Positions 46,307-54,401 of a stretch of 64,000 nucleotides of DNA are shown in pieces. The position numbers and the translations under genes were made by a program. The notes under the pieces were generated by a model, which was given only the letters and a program-made list of their open reading frames with translations, was not told where the DNA came from and did no database searches. The stretch lies in contig JAAYNW010000059.1 in assembly GCA_012520655.1 (NCBI GenBank), positions 1-64,000 on the forward strand, given 5' to 3'. The stretch is from Clostridiales bacterium. GTDB lineage: Bacteria > Bacillota > Clostridia > Lachnospirales > Lachnospiraceae. The stretch's first letter is position 1; each line of letters starts with the position of its first letter.

Positions 46307-48319
46307 ATGGATAAATTGAGGGCTGGGACAAAAATAAGTATTAAAATAAAATTGATTTTATATTTTACGCTTATTGTTTTATTCGCATCAACTGTGTTAG
46401 GTATTATAAGTACACAAATAGCAAGTAATATTATTTCAAAAGAAGCGGAAAGCACTATGATAGCATTGGTAAAAGAGGCTACTAAACTGGAGAAAAACCG
46501 CCTAGATACTCAAAACAAAGCTCTGGAAACCATAGCGTCATTAGAAGATATACAAAACATGAGCTGGAATAAGCAGAAACCGATTTTGACGGAAGTTATG
46601 GAGCAGTCCGAGTTTATGGAATTAGGAATTATACAACCGGATGGGTTGGTTAAGTACAGTAACGGAGATACTCTTCAATTAACGGAGAGCGATAATGTTA
46701 TCGATGTATTAAACGGAACCGAATCTGTAATTGACTTTCGAATCAGCAATGTAACCGGCAGTCTCGTCCTCGCGCAGGCAGTCCCCATTATAAAAGACGG
46801 CACGGTCGTCGGCGGCGTTCTTGGCCGAAGAGATGGAAGCTCTTTGAGTAAAATGGCCGAAGATACGGGATATGGCGAGAACGGTTATGGATATATTATT
46901 AACAGTGAAGGAACCGTAATCGGACATAAAGATATGGATCTGGTGACCAGTCAGTATAATCCTCTCCGAGAAGCGGAAGCGGATCCGAACCTTGCCGAGT
47001 TGGGTGAGACCATACAAAGAGCACTTACAGAGAAAGAGGGGGTAGGTAAATATTTATTTAACGGAAATAGGCAATACGTCAGCTTTTGCGCAATTCCGGA
47101 TACAGATTGGACCTTTATTTTTGTAGCAAGCGAGGCTGAAATACTGCAGCCTATTGCCACTTTGCGCAATGCTATTTTTTCGATTGTATCGGTTGTACTT
47201 ATTATTTGTGTCATCATTACATATATAATAGGGAGTTCCATATCGAATCCTATTATTAAAACTGTTTATTTGGCAAATAAAGTTGCTGCTTTGGATTTAA
47301 CGGAAAATATCGAGAAAAAATATCTTAAAAGAAAAGATGAATTGGGAAATCTGGCAAAAGCTTTGCAAAGCATATCAAACAGCTTTAGACATATTATTCT
47401 GGAAATCAATGAATCTTCCAAGCAAATGACTATAGCTTCCAAAGACTTGACCGAGATCTCACAACAGACAGCAAGTGCTTCCGAAGAGATAGCAAAGGTT
47501 GTGGAAGAAATAGCACAAGGTGCTTCAGAACAGGCAAAGTATACCGAGGACGGCTCCATTAAAGCGGCGGCGCTGGGAAACAGTATTGAAATCATTCAAT
47601 CCCACATCGGCAATGTAAAAGCCCTGTCAGAAAAGGTATCAGACGTAGTCGATGAAGGGTTAGCAGAAATAGATTCTTTAGGCAGAATAACTATAGAAAA
47701 CACAACAGCGGTAGACGATATTTACGATGTTATTATGAAAACAAATGAAAGTTCAAACCGTATTGTTGAAGCAAGTAATGTAATAGAATCTATCGCAGCA
47801 CAGACTAATTTATTATCTTTAAATGCCGCAATTGAAGCCGCAAGAGCCGGCGAAAGAGGTAAGGGGTTCGCTGTCGTGGCAGAGGAAATAAGAAAACTGG
47901 CAGAGCAATCGGCAGACTCTACAAAATTAATCAATGAAATTGTAAACGAATTACAGGACAATACGAGTAATGCTGTTCATACAATGCAAAAGGTTAAAGC
48001 AATATCAAAAGAGCAGGCAAACAGTGTAGATAACAGTAAGAAAAAATATATCATGATCTCAGATTCAATGCAGGAATCTCAAGAGGCTGTAATTGTATTA
48101 AGCGACAAGGGTAATGAAATGAATCAGATGAGGAAGGATATTCTGGATGTTCTGTCAAACTTGTCCGCTATTGCCCAGGAAAACGCAGCGGCTGCCGAGG
48201 AGGCATCAGCCTCAACACAAGAACAGACAGCTTCTGTGGAGGAAGTAGCTGCAACCAGCGATCACCAATCCGCACTTGCAAAGAAATTACATTCACTTAT
48301 TGAAAAGTTTATACTATAG
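46307..48319 (+). CDS. methyl-accepting chemotaxis protein (Cache-type sensor)
   Basis: The start is the ATG at 46307, behind GGAGGAAAGC. The 670-residue receptor has a first membrane helix (about 14-36) and an extracellular Cache-like sensor (about 40-280, with [11 protein letters not shown] and [16 protein letters not shown]). A second helix (about 286-310), a HAMP domain and a long signalling coil follow. The hairpin tip [20 protein letters not shown] and [16 protein letters not shown] lies near 498-535. It should pass a ligand signal to CheA. No chemotaxis genes are nearby. The ligand is unknown. Confidence 0.93.
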   Translation: MDKLRAGTKISIKIKLILYFTLIVLFASTVLGIISTQIASNIISKEAESTMIALVKEATKLEKNRLDTQNKALETIASLEDIQNMSWNKQKPILTEVMEQSEFMELGIIQPDGLVKYSNGDTLQLTESDNVIDVLNGTESVIDFRISNVTGSLVLAQAVPIIKDGTVVGGVLGRRDGSSLSKMAEDTGYGENGYGYIINSEGTVIGHKDMDLVTSQYNPLREAEADPNLAELGETIQRALTEKEGVGKYLFNGNRQYVSFCAIPDTDWTFIFVASEAEILQPIATLRNAIFSIVSVVLIICVIITYIIGSSISNPIIKTVYLANKVAALDLTENIEKKYLKRKDELGNLAKALQSISNSFRHIILEINESSKQMTIASKDLTEISQQTASASEEIAKVVEEIAQGASEQAKYTEDGSIKAAALGNSIEIIQSHIGNVKALSEKVSDVVDEGLAEIDSLGRITIENTTAVDDIYDVIMKTNESSNRIVEASNVIESIAAQTNLLSLNAAIEAARAGERGKGFAVVAEEIRKLAEQSADSTKLINEIVNELQDNTSNAVHTMQKVKAISKEQANSVDNSKKKYIMISDSMQESQEAVIVLSDKGNEMNQMRKDILDVLSNLSAIAQENAAAAEEASASTQEQTASVEEVAATSDHQSALAKKLHSLIEKFIL

Positions 48320-48346
48320 GGCTTTAATAGTCGTTTTCTAAAAAGG

Positions 48347-48379
48347 AATAGCAGTTTCCAAAATAAGGAGACTGCTATT
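48347..48379 (+). terminator. terminator after the chemoreceptor gene
   Basis: AATAGCAGT pairs with ACTGCTATT, extended by an inner CC/GG pair, then TTTTAC on the plus strand. A T run on the minus strand means it could also end the convergent gene. Confidence 0.7.
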
Positions 48380-48382
48380 TTA

Positions 48383-48420
48383 CTGCATTTATTAGAGCAC
48401 GCGAGGCAAGACTTGAAGCC
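48383..48420 (-). repeat. decayed copy of the tRNA-Gly 3' end
   Basis: This stretch aligns with 50296-50337. TTACTGNATTTATTAGAG is shared with the sequence just past the tRNA, then GCGAG matches part of the acceptor. GCAAGACTTGAAGCC matches the T-arm region at about 11 of 15 positions. It is in the same orientation as the intact tRNA, 1.9 kb away. Confidence 0.5.
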
Positions 48421-48446
48421 ACCTTTCAGCACGCTCTTTATTATTT

Positions 48447-50048
48447 TTATTCCTGTACCGGCAGACAGAACTCCTCAGCTCGATATACATCAAACCACTT
48501 TATTGTACCTATCATTATATACTTCTGTGACACATCTTCACCAAAATAATCACTTGGCTTTCCGCCTTGATGCAGCATTACAAGGTTGCTCTTCCCGAAA
48601 TAAGAAGCCCGCGCTGCTTCCAAATAGTAGTCGGCCACGGAGAATCCGTTCCAATCTGATACATAATTGGAGTACTTTTGGCTTCCATCTATCAGACGAC
48701 AGCATTCTGTAGTTTCATCATCGTTCACGAATACTATATTGTCCACATTCTGTTGCTTAAAATATTGACATAACTCGACACAGTAGTCATGTTCCCCCAA
48801 CGCATGGGTCGCATCCTTCCAGCTTACCATACTAACTAACAAGATGCTCCCGGCAAGACATAGCTGTACCACAGTATGGAAGACATTATTCCATTGGATT
48901 GACTGTACACTTATCCAATAAGCCAACAAAATAAGCAGCGCCACAGCTCCTATGAGATAATAGCGGTATTCCATTACGGTATTAGTCACCGCATATCTGG
49001 CATCACATAGAGTCAGAATTACTACATTGCACATTACTATCGACATGAGATACTGGTATAATTGGTGAGTCTTTGTTTTTTTAAACATAGAGTACAGATA
49101 ACGTATCCCTATATAAATCAACAATAAAACCAACAGCCATTTTAATGCGTAGGCGATACCATTGACAGACATTACTTTTATTTCTGTATTCGGCAACGCA
49201 TCAAAGAGCCTAAACAGCCCATTCAGACTTACTTCCAGGTAAGTTATGAAATTATCACTCTGTACCAGTCTAATATCCATCCCCTTGGCATTTATCTTAC
49301 AGAATATATTCAGAAAAAAACCTCCGAGAGCGGCCAGAACACTTCCTGCTGCTACTATGTACTGCCATCTGTCGTACCGCTCCCAGCTTTTTTGCAGCAA
49401 TATGTCATATGCGATAAAGCAGATAATAGGAAGTATACAGCTAACAAAAATATAGATACCACTGGAAAAAGATGATAAAAATAATAACCCGATATACAAG
49501 ATTCCCAATCCAATTTTATGAAAATAAGCTTTTTCAAATAAAAGCATTACAAAAAATAGCGGAAGAAACACCTTGATAATATACTGTGAACCATTCAGAT
49601 ATAGCATATTAAAATAATCAAGCATACCATAGGCATAAGGCGTAAGAATTAAATTTATTGCTAAGAAACGATATTCTGTCTGCACCTGAAAGTTTTTTAA
49701 CAGCCGAAATACAATATACATAGAAAATGCGAGCAAAATGGAATTTGATACGGCAAAAGCTATATATATGTTTTTACATATACCATAAATAGGCAATGCC
49801 AATAGCATGGCACTGTCTATTTCCAGCGTAGTGGTATATTGCCAATTGGGCAGAAGCAAACTTTTGTTGTTCCAGATTTCAATGGCATGGACAAATAACT
49901 TTGCTGAGTCAGAATCAATGGCTCGGTCTGTGTTCGCCAGATTAAACCAAACAATCCATAAATACTGAACCAGCGCGAGTCCGGCAAAAACCATCCAATG
50001 AATGTTCTTTTTCAGATTGGGATATTTTTGTAATACTTGAGATGTCAT
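48447..50048 (-). CDS. polytopic membrane protein, GT-C glycosyltransferase-like
   Basis: The start is the ATG at 50048, after GAAGGGGAACAG. The 533-residue protein has about ten to twelve membrane helices. The first outer loop carries DSDSAKLF (45-52), an acidic DxD-type pair placed as in GT-C lipid-linked sugar transferases. A soluble C-terminal domain begins about residue 410 (HALGEHDYCVELCQYF). It might transfer a sugar or polymer at the outer face of the membrane. It lies between tRNA-Gly and a decayed copy of that tRNA's end, so it may be an acquired cargo gene. Family membership is an inference from topology. Confidence 0.7.
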   Translation of the reverse strand: MTSQVLQKYPNLKKNIHWMVFAGLALVQYLWIVWFNLANTDRAIDSDSAKLFVHAIEIWNNKSLLLPNWQYTTTLEIDSAMLLALPIYGICKNIYIAFAVSNSILLAFSMYIVFRLLKNFQVQTEYRFLAINLILTPYAYGMLDYFNMLYLNGSQYIIKVFLPLFFVMLLFEKAYFHKIGLGILYIGLLFLSSFSSGIYIFVSCILPIICFIAYDILLQKSWERYDRWQYIVAAGSVLAALGGFFLNIFCKINAKGMDIRLVQSDNFITYLEVSLNGLFRLFDALPNTEIKVMSVNGIAYALKWLLVLLLIYIGIRYLYSMFKKTKTHQLYQYLMSIVMCNVVILTLCDARYAVTNTVMEYRYYLIGAVALLILLAYWISVQSIQWNNVFHTVVQLCLAGSILLVSMVSWKDATHALGEHDYCVELCQYFKQQNVDNIVFVNDDETTECCRLIDGSQKYSNYVSDWNGFSVADYYLEAARASYFGKSNLVMLHQGGKPSDYFGEDVSQKYIMIGTIKWFDVYRAEEFCLPVQE

Positions 50049-50251
50049 ATCTGTTCCCCTTCTTGTGTTTCCAAAATAAAAAATCCTGATCAACTCTTTA
50101 ATTATAATTTTTACTGATTTATGTAGGGGAAAGTATAAATAACAAATATGTAGAAATTGTGACGTACTTTTTAAATTATTCTTAATGTTCGGAATGTCTG
50201 GTCGGAGAACCGGTATCTGTTTTTCAAATAGATCTTTAGAAAAATTTACTC

Positions 50252-50294
50252 AAAAAAGTCAGCGGCTTTCGAAAATTCCGAAAGCCACTGACTT
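50252..50294 (-). terminator. tRNA-Gly terminator
   Basis: On the minus strand AAGTCAGTGGCTTTCG pairs with CGAAAGCCGCTGACTT (one mismatch), then six T. It lies 19 bases past the tRNA. Confidence 0.85.
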
Positions 50295-50312
50295 ACTGTA
50301 TTTATTAGAGAG

Positions 50313-50385
50313 AGCGCGAGACGGGACTCGAACCCGCGACCCCGACCTTGGCAAGGTCGTGCTCCACCAACTGAGCCACTCGCGC
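50313..50385 (-). tRNA. tRNA-Gly (anticodon GCC)
   Basis: The 73-base gene has a 7-pair acceptor stem GCGCGAG/CTCGCGC, a D-arm with GGCTCAGTTGGTGGAGC, anticodon stem CGACC/GGTCG around TTGCCAA, and T-arm GGGTTCGAGTCCC. The anticodon is GCC. CCA is not encoded. A terminator follows. Confidence 0.95.
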
Positions 50386-50471
50386 ATATTTGCCCATCAC
50401 CGACGGGCAAATAATAATATACTATAAGTTCATTTCTTTGTCAAATAATTTTTCTTACTTTTTTACGAATT

Positions 50472-51893
50472 CTATTCCCCTGAATCCTCCGGCTGCTCTG
50501 TCGTTTGATCCGTTCCTGCATCTTGTGAACCTTCCTGATCTGCTATCGTCTCATCTGCAGAAGGGACCTCGTTCTGGTCTACCCTATCTCTGTATTTTAC
50601 CCTATATATTCTCTTAAGAGACTCGTTTATACGTTCCTCCGCAATTACACCATCCTTTACCGCCGTCAACACTCCGTCATATGCCGCCTGAAAATCCTCC
50701 GGCATAAGTATCATGTCCGCTCCCGCTTTTATTGCCGTAATTGCCGCTTCATCCGAAGCATAATATTCCGTAACTGCGGCCATATCCATGGCATCAGTTA
50801 TTACAATTCCGTTATATCCGAGCTCATTGCGCAAAATATCGGTTATCACCTTATCCGACATGGAGCACGGGGTATTATCTCCCACCAAGCCGGGCGCCGA
50901 TACATGACTTACCATGACAAAATCTGCCCCAGCCTCAATCCCTGACTGAAAAGGTATGAAATCGGACGCCTTCATATCCTCCAGGCTCTTCTCGGTGGTA
51001 GCCATTCCTTTATGAGTATCTTCTGTCGTGCTTCCGATTCCGGGGAAATGCTTCAGACAAGAACTTACTCCCGTATCCTGAATGCCGCTTACCATGGACG
51101 AAACCATGTCGCCTACGGCCGTAGAATCACTGCCAAAGGACCGACTGCCGATAATCGAGTTCTCCGGATCGGTTGCCACATCCGCCACCGGAGCAAAGTC
51201 CACATTAAATCCAAGTTCATATAGATAAGACGCAATCGTCGATCCTGCATTATACGCTTCCATCGTGTCGCCCGAAGCTCCGATATCTGCCATATCGCCG
51301 ATCTCCGGAACCTCTATCTTGCTTTCGCCTACGCTTCTAACCGAACCGCCTTCTTCATCCACTCCCAAAAACAGAGGATATTTACTCATACTCGCTGTGT
51401 TCGACAGCATTCCCTTCAATTGTTCTTCATCTTGAATATTCTGGCTGAAATATATAAGTCCGCCGACCGCATACTGGTTTAAGGCTTCTTTCGTACCGTC
51501 TCCCGCCTTGATTGCTTTATCCACTCCGGCAAGAGCTTCGGGTGTTACCACAAACAGACCGGCTACTTTATCCTCCAATGGCATTTCCGCAATACATGTC
51601 TCTACCATTTCTTCCAGCCAGTCCACCTCTTCCGCAGGTTCTTCCACCTCCGACTCGGGAGGTTCTACCACGGCTTCCTCCTCACTGGATATCTCCTCCA
51701 GTTGGGCCGCCAGTTCTTCCGCCTGTTTTTTTTCCGATATGTTCTTGGCGAGAGTACGAACGCCGATAGCCGCGCCCATGATTATCCCCGCCAAAAGTAT
51801 AATCACAGAAATATACGCTACCACTTGGTTACGAACTCTTCTTTTTCTCCTGTATTCTCGTCTAACATCAAAATCTCTATTATTATCTTCCAT
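50472..51893 (-). CDS. family 3 glycoside hydrolase, NagZ-like, membrane-anchored
   Basis: The 473-residue protein has one membrane anchor (about 25-48), an acidic Glu/Pro linker (about 60-90) and a GH3 domain (about 92-430). LKHFPGIGSTTEDTHKG holds the KHFPG motif and the His that NagZ enzymes use as general acid. VITDAMDM holds the nucleophile aspartate. This points to beta-N-acetylglucosaminidase action on peptidoglycan fragments outside the cell. The tail is acidic and rich in Gln, Asp and Thr. GGAG precedes the ATG. A long repeat-bearing region lies upstream. Confidence 0.9.
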   Translation of the reverse strand: MEDNNRDFDVRREYRRKRRVRNQVVAYISVIILLAGIIMGAAIGVRTLAKNISEKKQAEELAAQLEEISSEEEAVVEPPESEVEEPAEEVDWLEEMVETCIAEMPLEDKVAGLFVVTPEALAGVDKAIKAGDGTKEALNQYAVGGLIYFSQNIQDEEQLKGMLSNTASMSKYPLFLGVDEEGGSVRSVGESKIEVPEIGDMADIGASGDTMEAYNAGSTIASYLYELGFNVDFAPVADVATDPENSIIGSRSFGSDSTAVGDMVSSMVSGIQDTGVSSCLKHFPGIGSTTEDTHKGMATTEKSLEDMKASDFIPFQSGIEAGADFVMVSHVSAPGLVGDNTPCSMSDKVITDILRNELGYNGIVITDAMDMAAVTEYYASDEAAITAIKAGADMILMPEDFQAAYDGVLTAVKDGVIAEERINESLKRIYRVKYRDRVDQNEVPSADETIADQEGSQDAGTDQTTEQPEDSGE

Positions 51894-51991
51894 AATCCAC
51901 TCCAGCCTGATATATATAGCTTATCATAACCCATTTTTTCATATTTTTCCATAATTTTTTACTTTTCGATAAAAAACAAAATAACTTAGAA

Positions 51992-52022
51992 GAGGATACC
52001 GATTATAAAAATCAATACCCTC
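51992..52022 (-). terminator. probable terminator of the upstream transcript
   Basis: On the minus strand GAGGGTATTGATT pairs fully with AATCGGTATCCTC if three G-T wobbles are allowed, around a short loop. A loose T-rich tail follows after TTCTAAG. Because the wobbles work only on the minus strand, the hairpin belongs to that strand. Confidence 0.55.
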
Positions 52023-52073
52023 TCCTAAACTATGCTATCCAATGGCCTATACCTCCATTTTTTTATTTTTTAT

Positions 52074-52285
52074 CTTTCGTACTCTTTCCATTCCTCTTTT
52101 GTACTACCGTACTGTAACGGTTGATAGCTTTTTATCAGATGATTATCATCTGATAATTTATCCTATGTTCTTCGTTACTTTTTCTTATGTACTCGACTAC
52201 TACTTCTTTTGTGCATTCACTCTTTTGTACTTCTAAATTAACGTTTTCGGTGGTCCATACCTCTCTTTCTTTTTTCTTTTGTACT
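52074..52285 (-). repeat. dispersed GTACAAAAGA repeats
   Basis: AGTACAAAAG occurs exactly at 52285-52276, 52231-52222 and 52105-52096 (minus strand). Near copies are at 52193-52184, 52215-52206 and 52083-52074. Two neighbouring pairs are spaced 22 bases apart. Confidence 0.7.
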
Positions 52286-52317
52286 TTATTTATATTAATT
52301 TCTTTTGTTATGTTTAC

Positions 52318-52346
52318 ATTATAAGATACAAGCCTACATTTGTCAA
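52318..52346 (-). promoter_or_regulatory. consensus sigma-A promoter
   Basis: Perfect TTGACA (52346-52341) and TATAAT (52323-52318) with a 17-base spacer on the minus strand, the best promoter match in the window, 425 bases upstream of the GH3 gene. Confidence 0.8.
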
Positions 52347-52525
52347 CACATTTTTTCTTTTTATTTGATATTTTTTCATTTTATATTATTTTGTGGTAAA
52401 TTATTACATATCTGTTATATTTTTTTAAAATATGCAATGATTATTGGATTATATTTCCTTTATTGTCAATATATTCACTTAATTTTCTCTGTATTTCGTC
52501 CTTTTCACTGCTATTAATTATTACC

Positions 52526-52553
52526 TTGCAGCTTCCTTGAGATTTAGTATAAT
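52526..52553 (+). promoter_or_regulatory. promoter of the permuted-kinase operon
   Basis: TTGCAG (52526-52531), 16 bases, TATAAT (52548-52553) on the plus strand, followed by AAAGGAGGG. Confidence 0.65.
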
Positions 52554-52590
52554 ATAGCTATATATCAAAAATCTATAAAGGAGGGATGTC

Positions 52591-53667
52591 ATCATCTGTA
52601 ATCCTTTTTTAACGGAGGGAGTTCTTGGTCTAAACGCCTCCGTCAACAAGCTAATCATTGCCAAAATGCCCGATTGTTCCGTAACCCAGGAGCTTACCGG
52701 CAAAAGCGCACAGGATATTTTTTCTACCGATTTATTCATAAAAGAAATTAAAAAATCCGCAGATAAATTGCAAATCGACATTTCTTCTCTGGAAGAAAAA
52801 TCTTTGCCTTTATATCTGGAAACTTGCTTGAAAAGCGACCAACCTGCCGTTTCCTCGGAAGCGCACAGAATTATAAAGCTTTTTGGAGAGCGACTCGCCG
52901 TGATACTTCTCTGTTTAAAAGAAGGCAGTCCGGAAAACCGAGCTGCCCGCCTGGATTGGTCCGATGTACATTGGAATTATTGGAATTCTCTGGAACATAT
53001 TATCCTGGTCGGCGGACTTGCCAGTCCTCCGCTCGGAGAACAGCTAAAGCAATATATGGAGCATGTATTTGTTCTTTCCGGCAAAAAGCCTTATAACATC
53101 ATTCTCGGCAAAGATTCTACTTATGCCGCTTTACGGGGCTGTTCTACATATCTGGCAAACAATTCGGCATTTCAGGTCAACCTGATATTCGATTATGGGC
53201 AGAGCTTTATCAAGCGAAGCTATGTTACAATGGAAAATGGACAAATAAAGGATATTGTTATTTTGGAAAAAACTTTATCCCGGCACGTGGAATGGGATAT
53301 TGAGGATCCGAACACAGAAAAAAGCGAAGCTGCTTTACTGAACAACCATTTTCTTGAAACGATTGCAAAGACTATCTGCGAAGTTGAAAAACGAGGACTT
53401 ACCATTCACCCTCATATCATTTTGAGTATTGCGAATTATGTAAAAGACGGTGTTATCGCCAATCGGGGCGGCTATGGCAAGTTGCGTCTGATTGCCCCGA
53501 ATTATGCGGATTATCTCTCTGCCTATCTGAGAGAAAAATATAATAAGGAGTATTACTTTACGTTAGTACATGACGGTACCGCCATGGCTGCGGGATATTC
53601 CAACCATACGATGTCCGTATGTCTCTCTCTCGGTACCGCTTTCGGAGTTGGCTTTCCAAGACAATGA
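52591..53667 (+). CDS. ASKHA/ROK-like sugar-kinase-fold protein with apparently permuted domain order
   Basis: From the ATG at 52666 the protein has 333 residues, but the frame continues 25 codons upstream (IICNPFLTEGVLGLNASVNK) to an ATC placed 6 bases after AGGAGG. I take this as the likely true N-terminus. Numbered from the ATG, an adenosine-type motif IILVGGLAS (112-120) comes first. A phosphate-1-like LIFDYGQSF (173-181) follows, then LVHDGTAMAAGY (300-311), like the ROK catalytic ENDANAA. Phosphate-2-like SLGTAFGVGF (321-330) stands at the very C-terminus. Normal ROK kinases have the reverse order of halves. A LUD gene follows 34 bases on. Substrate and activity are unknown. Confidence 0.75.
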   Translation: MICNPFLTEGVLGLNASVNKLIIAKMPDCSVTQELTGKSAQDIFSTDLFIKEIKKSADKLQIDISSLEEKSLPLYLETCLKSDQPAVSSEAHRIIKLFGERLAVILLCLKEGSPENRAARLDWSDVHWNYWNSLEHIILVGGLASPPLGEQLKQYMEHVFVLSGKKPYNIILGKDSTYAALRGCSTYLANNSAFQVNLIFDYGQSFIKRSYVTMENGQIKDIVILEKTLSRHVEWDIEDPNTEKSEAALLNNHFLETIAKTICEVEKRGLTIHPHIILSIANYVKDGVIANRGGYGKLRLIAPNYADYLSAYLREKYNKEYYFTLVHDGTAMAAGYSNHTMSVCLSLGTAFGVGFPRQ

Positions 53668-53701
53668 TTTTGAAGAACAATAAATACAAGGAGGAAAATA
53701 T

Positions 53702-54337
53702 ATGACACATAAACAGGCCGCATTTGCATCTGCAGCTGAAGGTATTATTAAAAATCTGGAAAGAAGAGGCATGGAAGGTTATTTTTTTGAAGATTCCGCT
53801 TCCTGCGTAGAGGCAATCATCTCCTCGATTCCCGACAGCAGCGTAATTTCCTGGGGCGGAAGCGAGACGATAAAAGAAATAGGCCTCATGGACCGAATCA
53901 AAAAAGGAAATTATTCTTTAATAAACAGGGAGTCCGCTTCCTCCGATGAGGAAAAGCGCAAACTATATGCGCAGACAGTACTTGCCGATTATTATCTGAT
54001 GAGTACCAACGCCATTACCTTCCAAGGCGAATTGATTAACATTGACGGCAGAGGCAACCGTGTGACATATTTGATCCACGGACCCGAAAATGTAATTATC
54101 GTGGCAGGTATGAACAAAGTGGTTACAGACGTTCATGCGGGAATTAACCGGACACGTAATTTTGCTGCTCCTCCGAATGCGAAACGCCTTGACCGTCAGA
54201 CACCTTGTAATGTAACCGGACATTGCGGAGACTGTCTTGCCGAAGATTGCATGTGCAATCAAATTGTCATCACGCGCCGCAGCGGTATTAAAGGCCGCAT
54301 TAAAGTATATCTGATAGCAGAGGAACTGGGTTATTAA
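53702..54337 (+). CDS. LUD-domain protein (LutC/DUF162-like)
   Basis: The 211-residue protein has the LUD fold: VISWGGSETIKEIGL (about 43-57), then STNAITFQGELINIDGRGNRV (about 101-121), a nucleotide/glycine-rich region, VIIVAGMNKVV, and a C-terminal cysteine group (CNVTGHCGDCLAEDCMC). LutC-type LUD proteins take part in lactate oxidation, but stand-alone forms like this are poorly known. The five cysteines near 169-184 could bind a metal or Fe-S cluster. It is second in an operon with the permuted kinase-fold gene. AAGGAGG precedes the ATG. Confidence 0.85.
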   Translation: MTHKQAAFASAAEGIIKNLERRGMEGYFFEDSASCVEAIISSIPDSSVISWGGSETIKEIGLMDRIKKGNYSLINRESASSDEEKRKLYAQTVLADYYLMSTNAITFQGELINIDGRGNRVTYLIHGPENVIIVAGMNKVVTDVHAGINRTRNFAAPPNAKRLDRQTPCNVTGHCGDCLAEDCMCNQIVITRRSGIKGRIKVYLIAEELGY

Positions 54338-54345
54338 CCCAGTTC
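54323..54345. terminator. palindrome over the LUD stop codon
   Basis: GAACTGGGTTA and TAACCCAGTTC form a perfect 11+11 inverted repeat around one base, overlapping the stop codon. There is no T run directly after it, so terminator function is uncertain. Confidence 0.45.
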
Positions 54346-54401
54346 TTCGCGCTTTATAAACCTTATTTCTTTATTAAATTATTAGCTTTTCAAGTTAAAT
54401 A

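Larger units (their letters stand above)
51992..52311 (-). ncRNA. candidate 320-base repeat-bearing transcript
   Basis: Transcription from the consensus promoter at 52318-52346 to the hairpin at 51992-52022 would give about 320 bases. It carries the GTACAAAAGA repeats and a perfect inverted repeat but no clear reading frame. If the hairpin is leaky it would instead be a long leader of the GH3 gene. Confidence 0.4.
51894..52590. other. AT-rich intergenic region with strong promoter, repeats and hairpins
   Basis: No convincing protein gene is present. It holds a consensus minus-strand promoter (52318-52346), six copies of a GTACAAAAGA-type motif (52074-52285), and a perfect 12+12 inverted repeat (52132-52156). 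A hairpin with T-rich tail (51992-52022) and a plus-strand promoter for the next gene (52526-52553) are also present. A 50-60 codon open frame on the minus strand has no credible start. Confidence 0.6.

Noticed and set aside
52150-52312. Open minus-strand frame of about 50-60 charged codons (starting near VNITKEIN)
   Set aside because: It has no ATG, GTG or TTG with a ribosome site, and it overlaps the repeat array whose copies fall in different frames. Kept only as a caveat to the RNA finding.
52591-53667. Kinase-fold gene as a pseudogene assembled from two fragments
   Set aside because: The frame is continuous, has a promoter and ribosome site, and leads into a partner gene; both halves keep their likely active-site loops.
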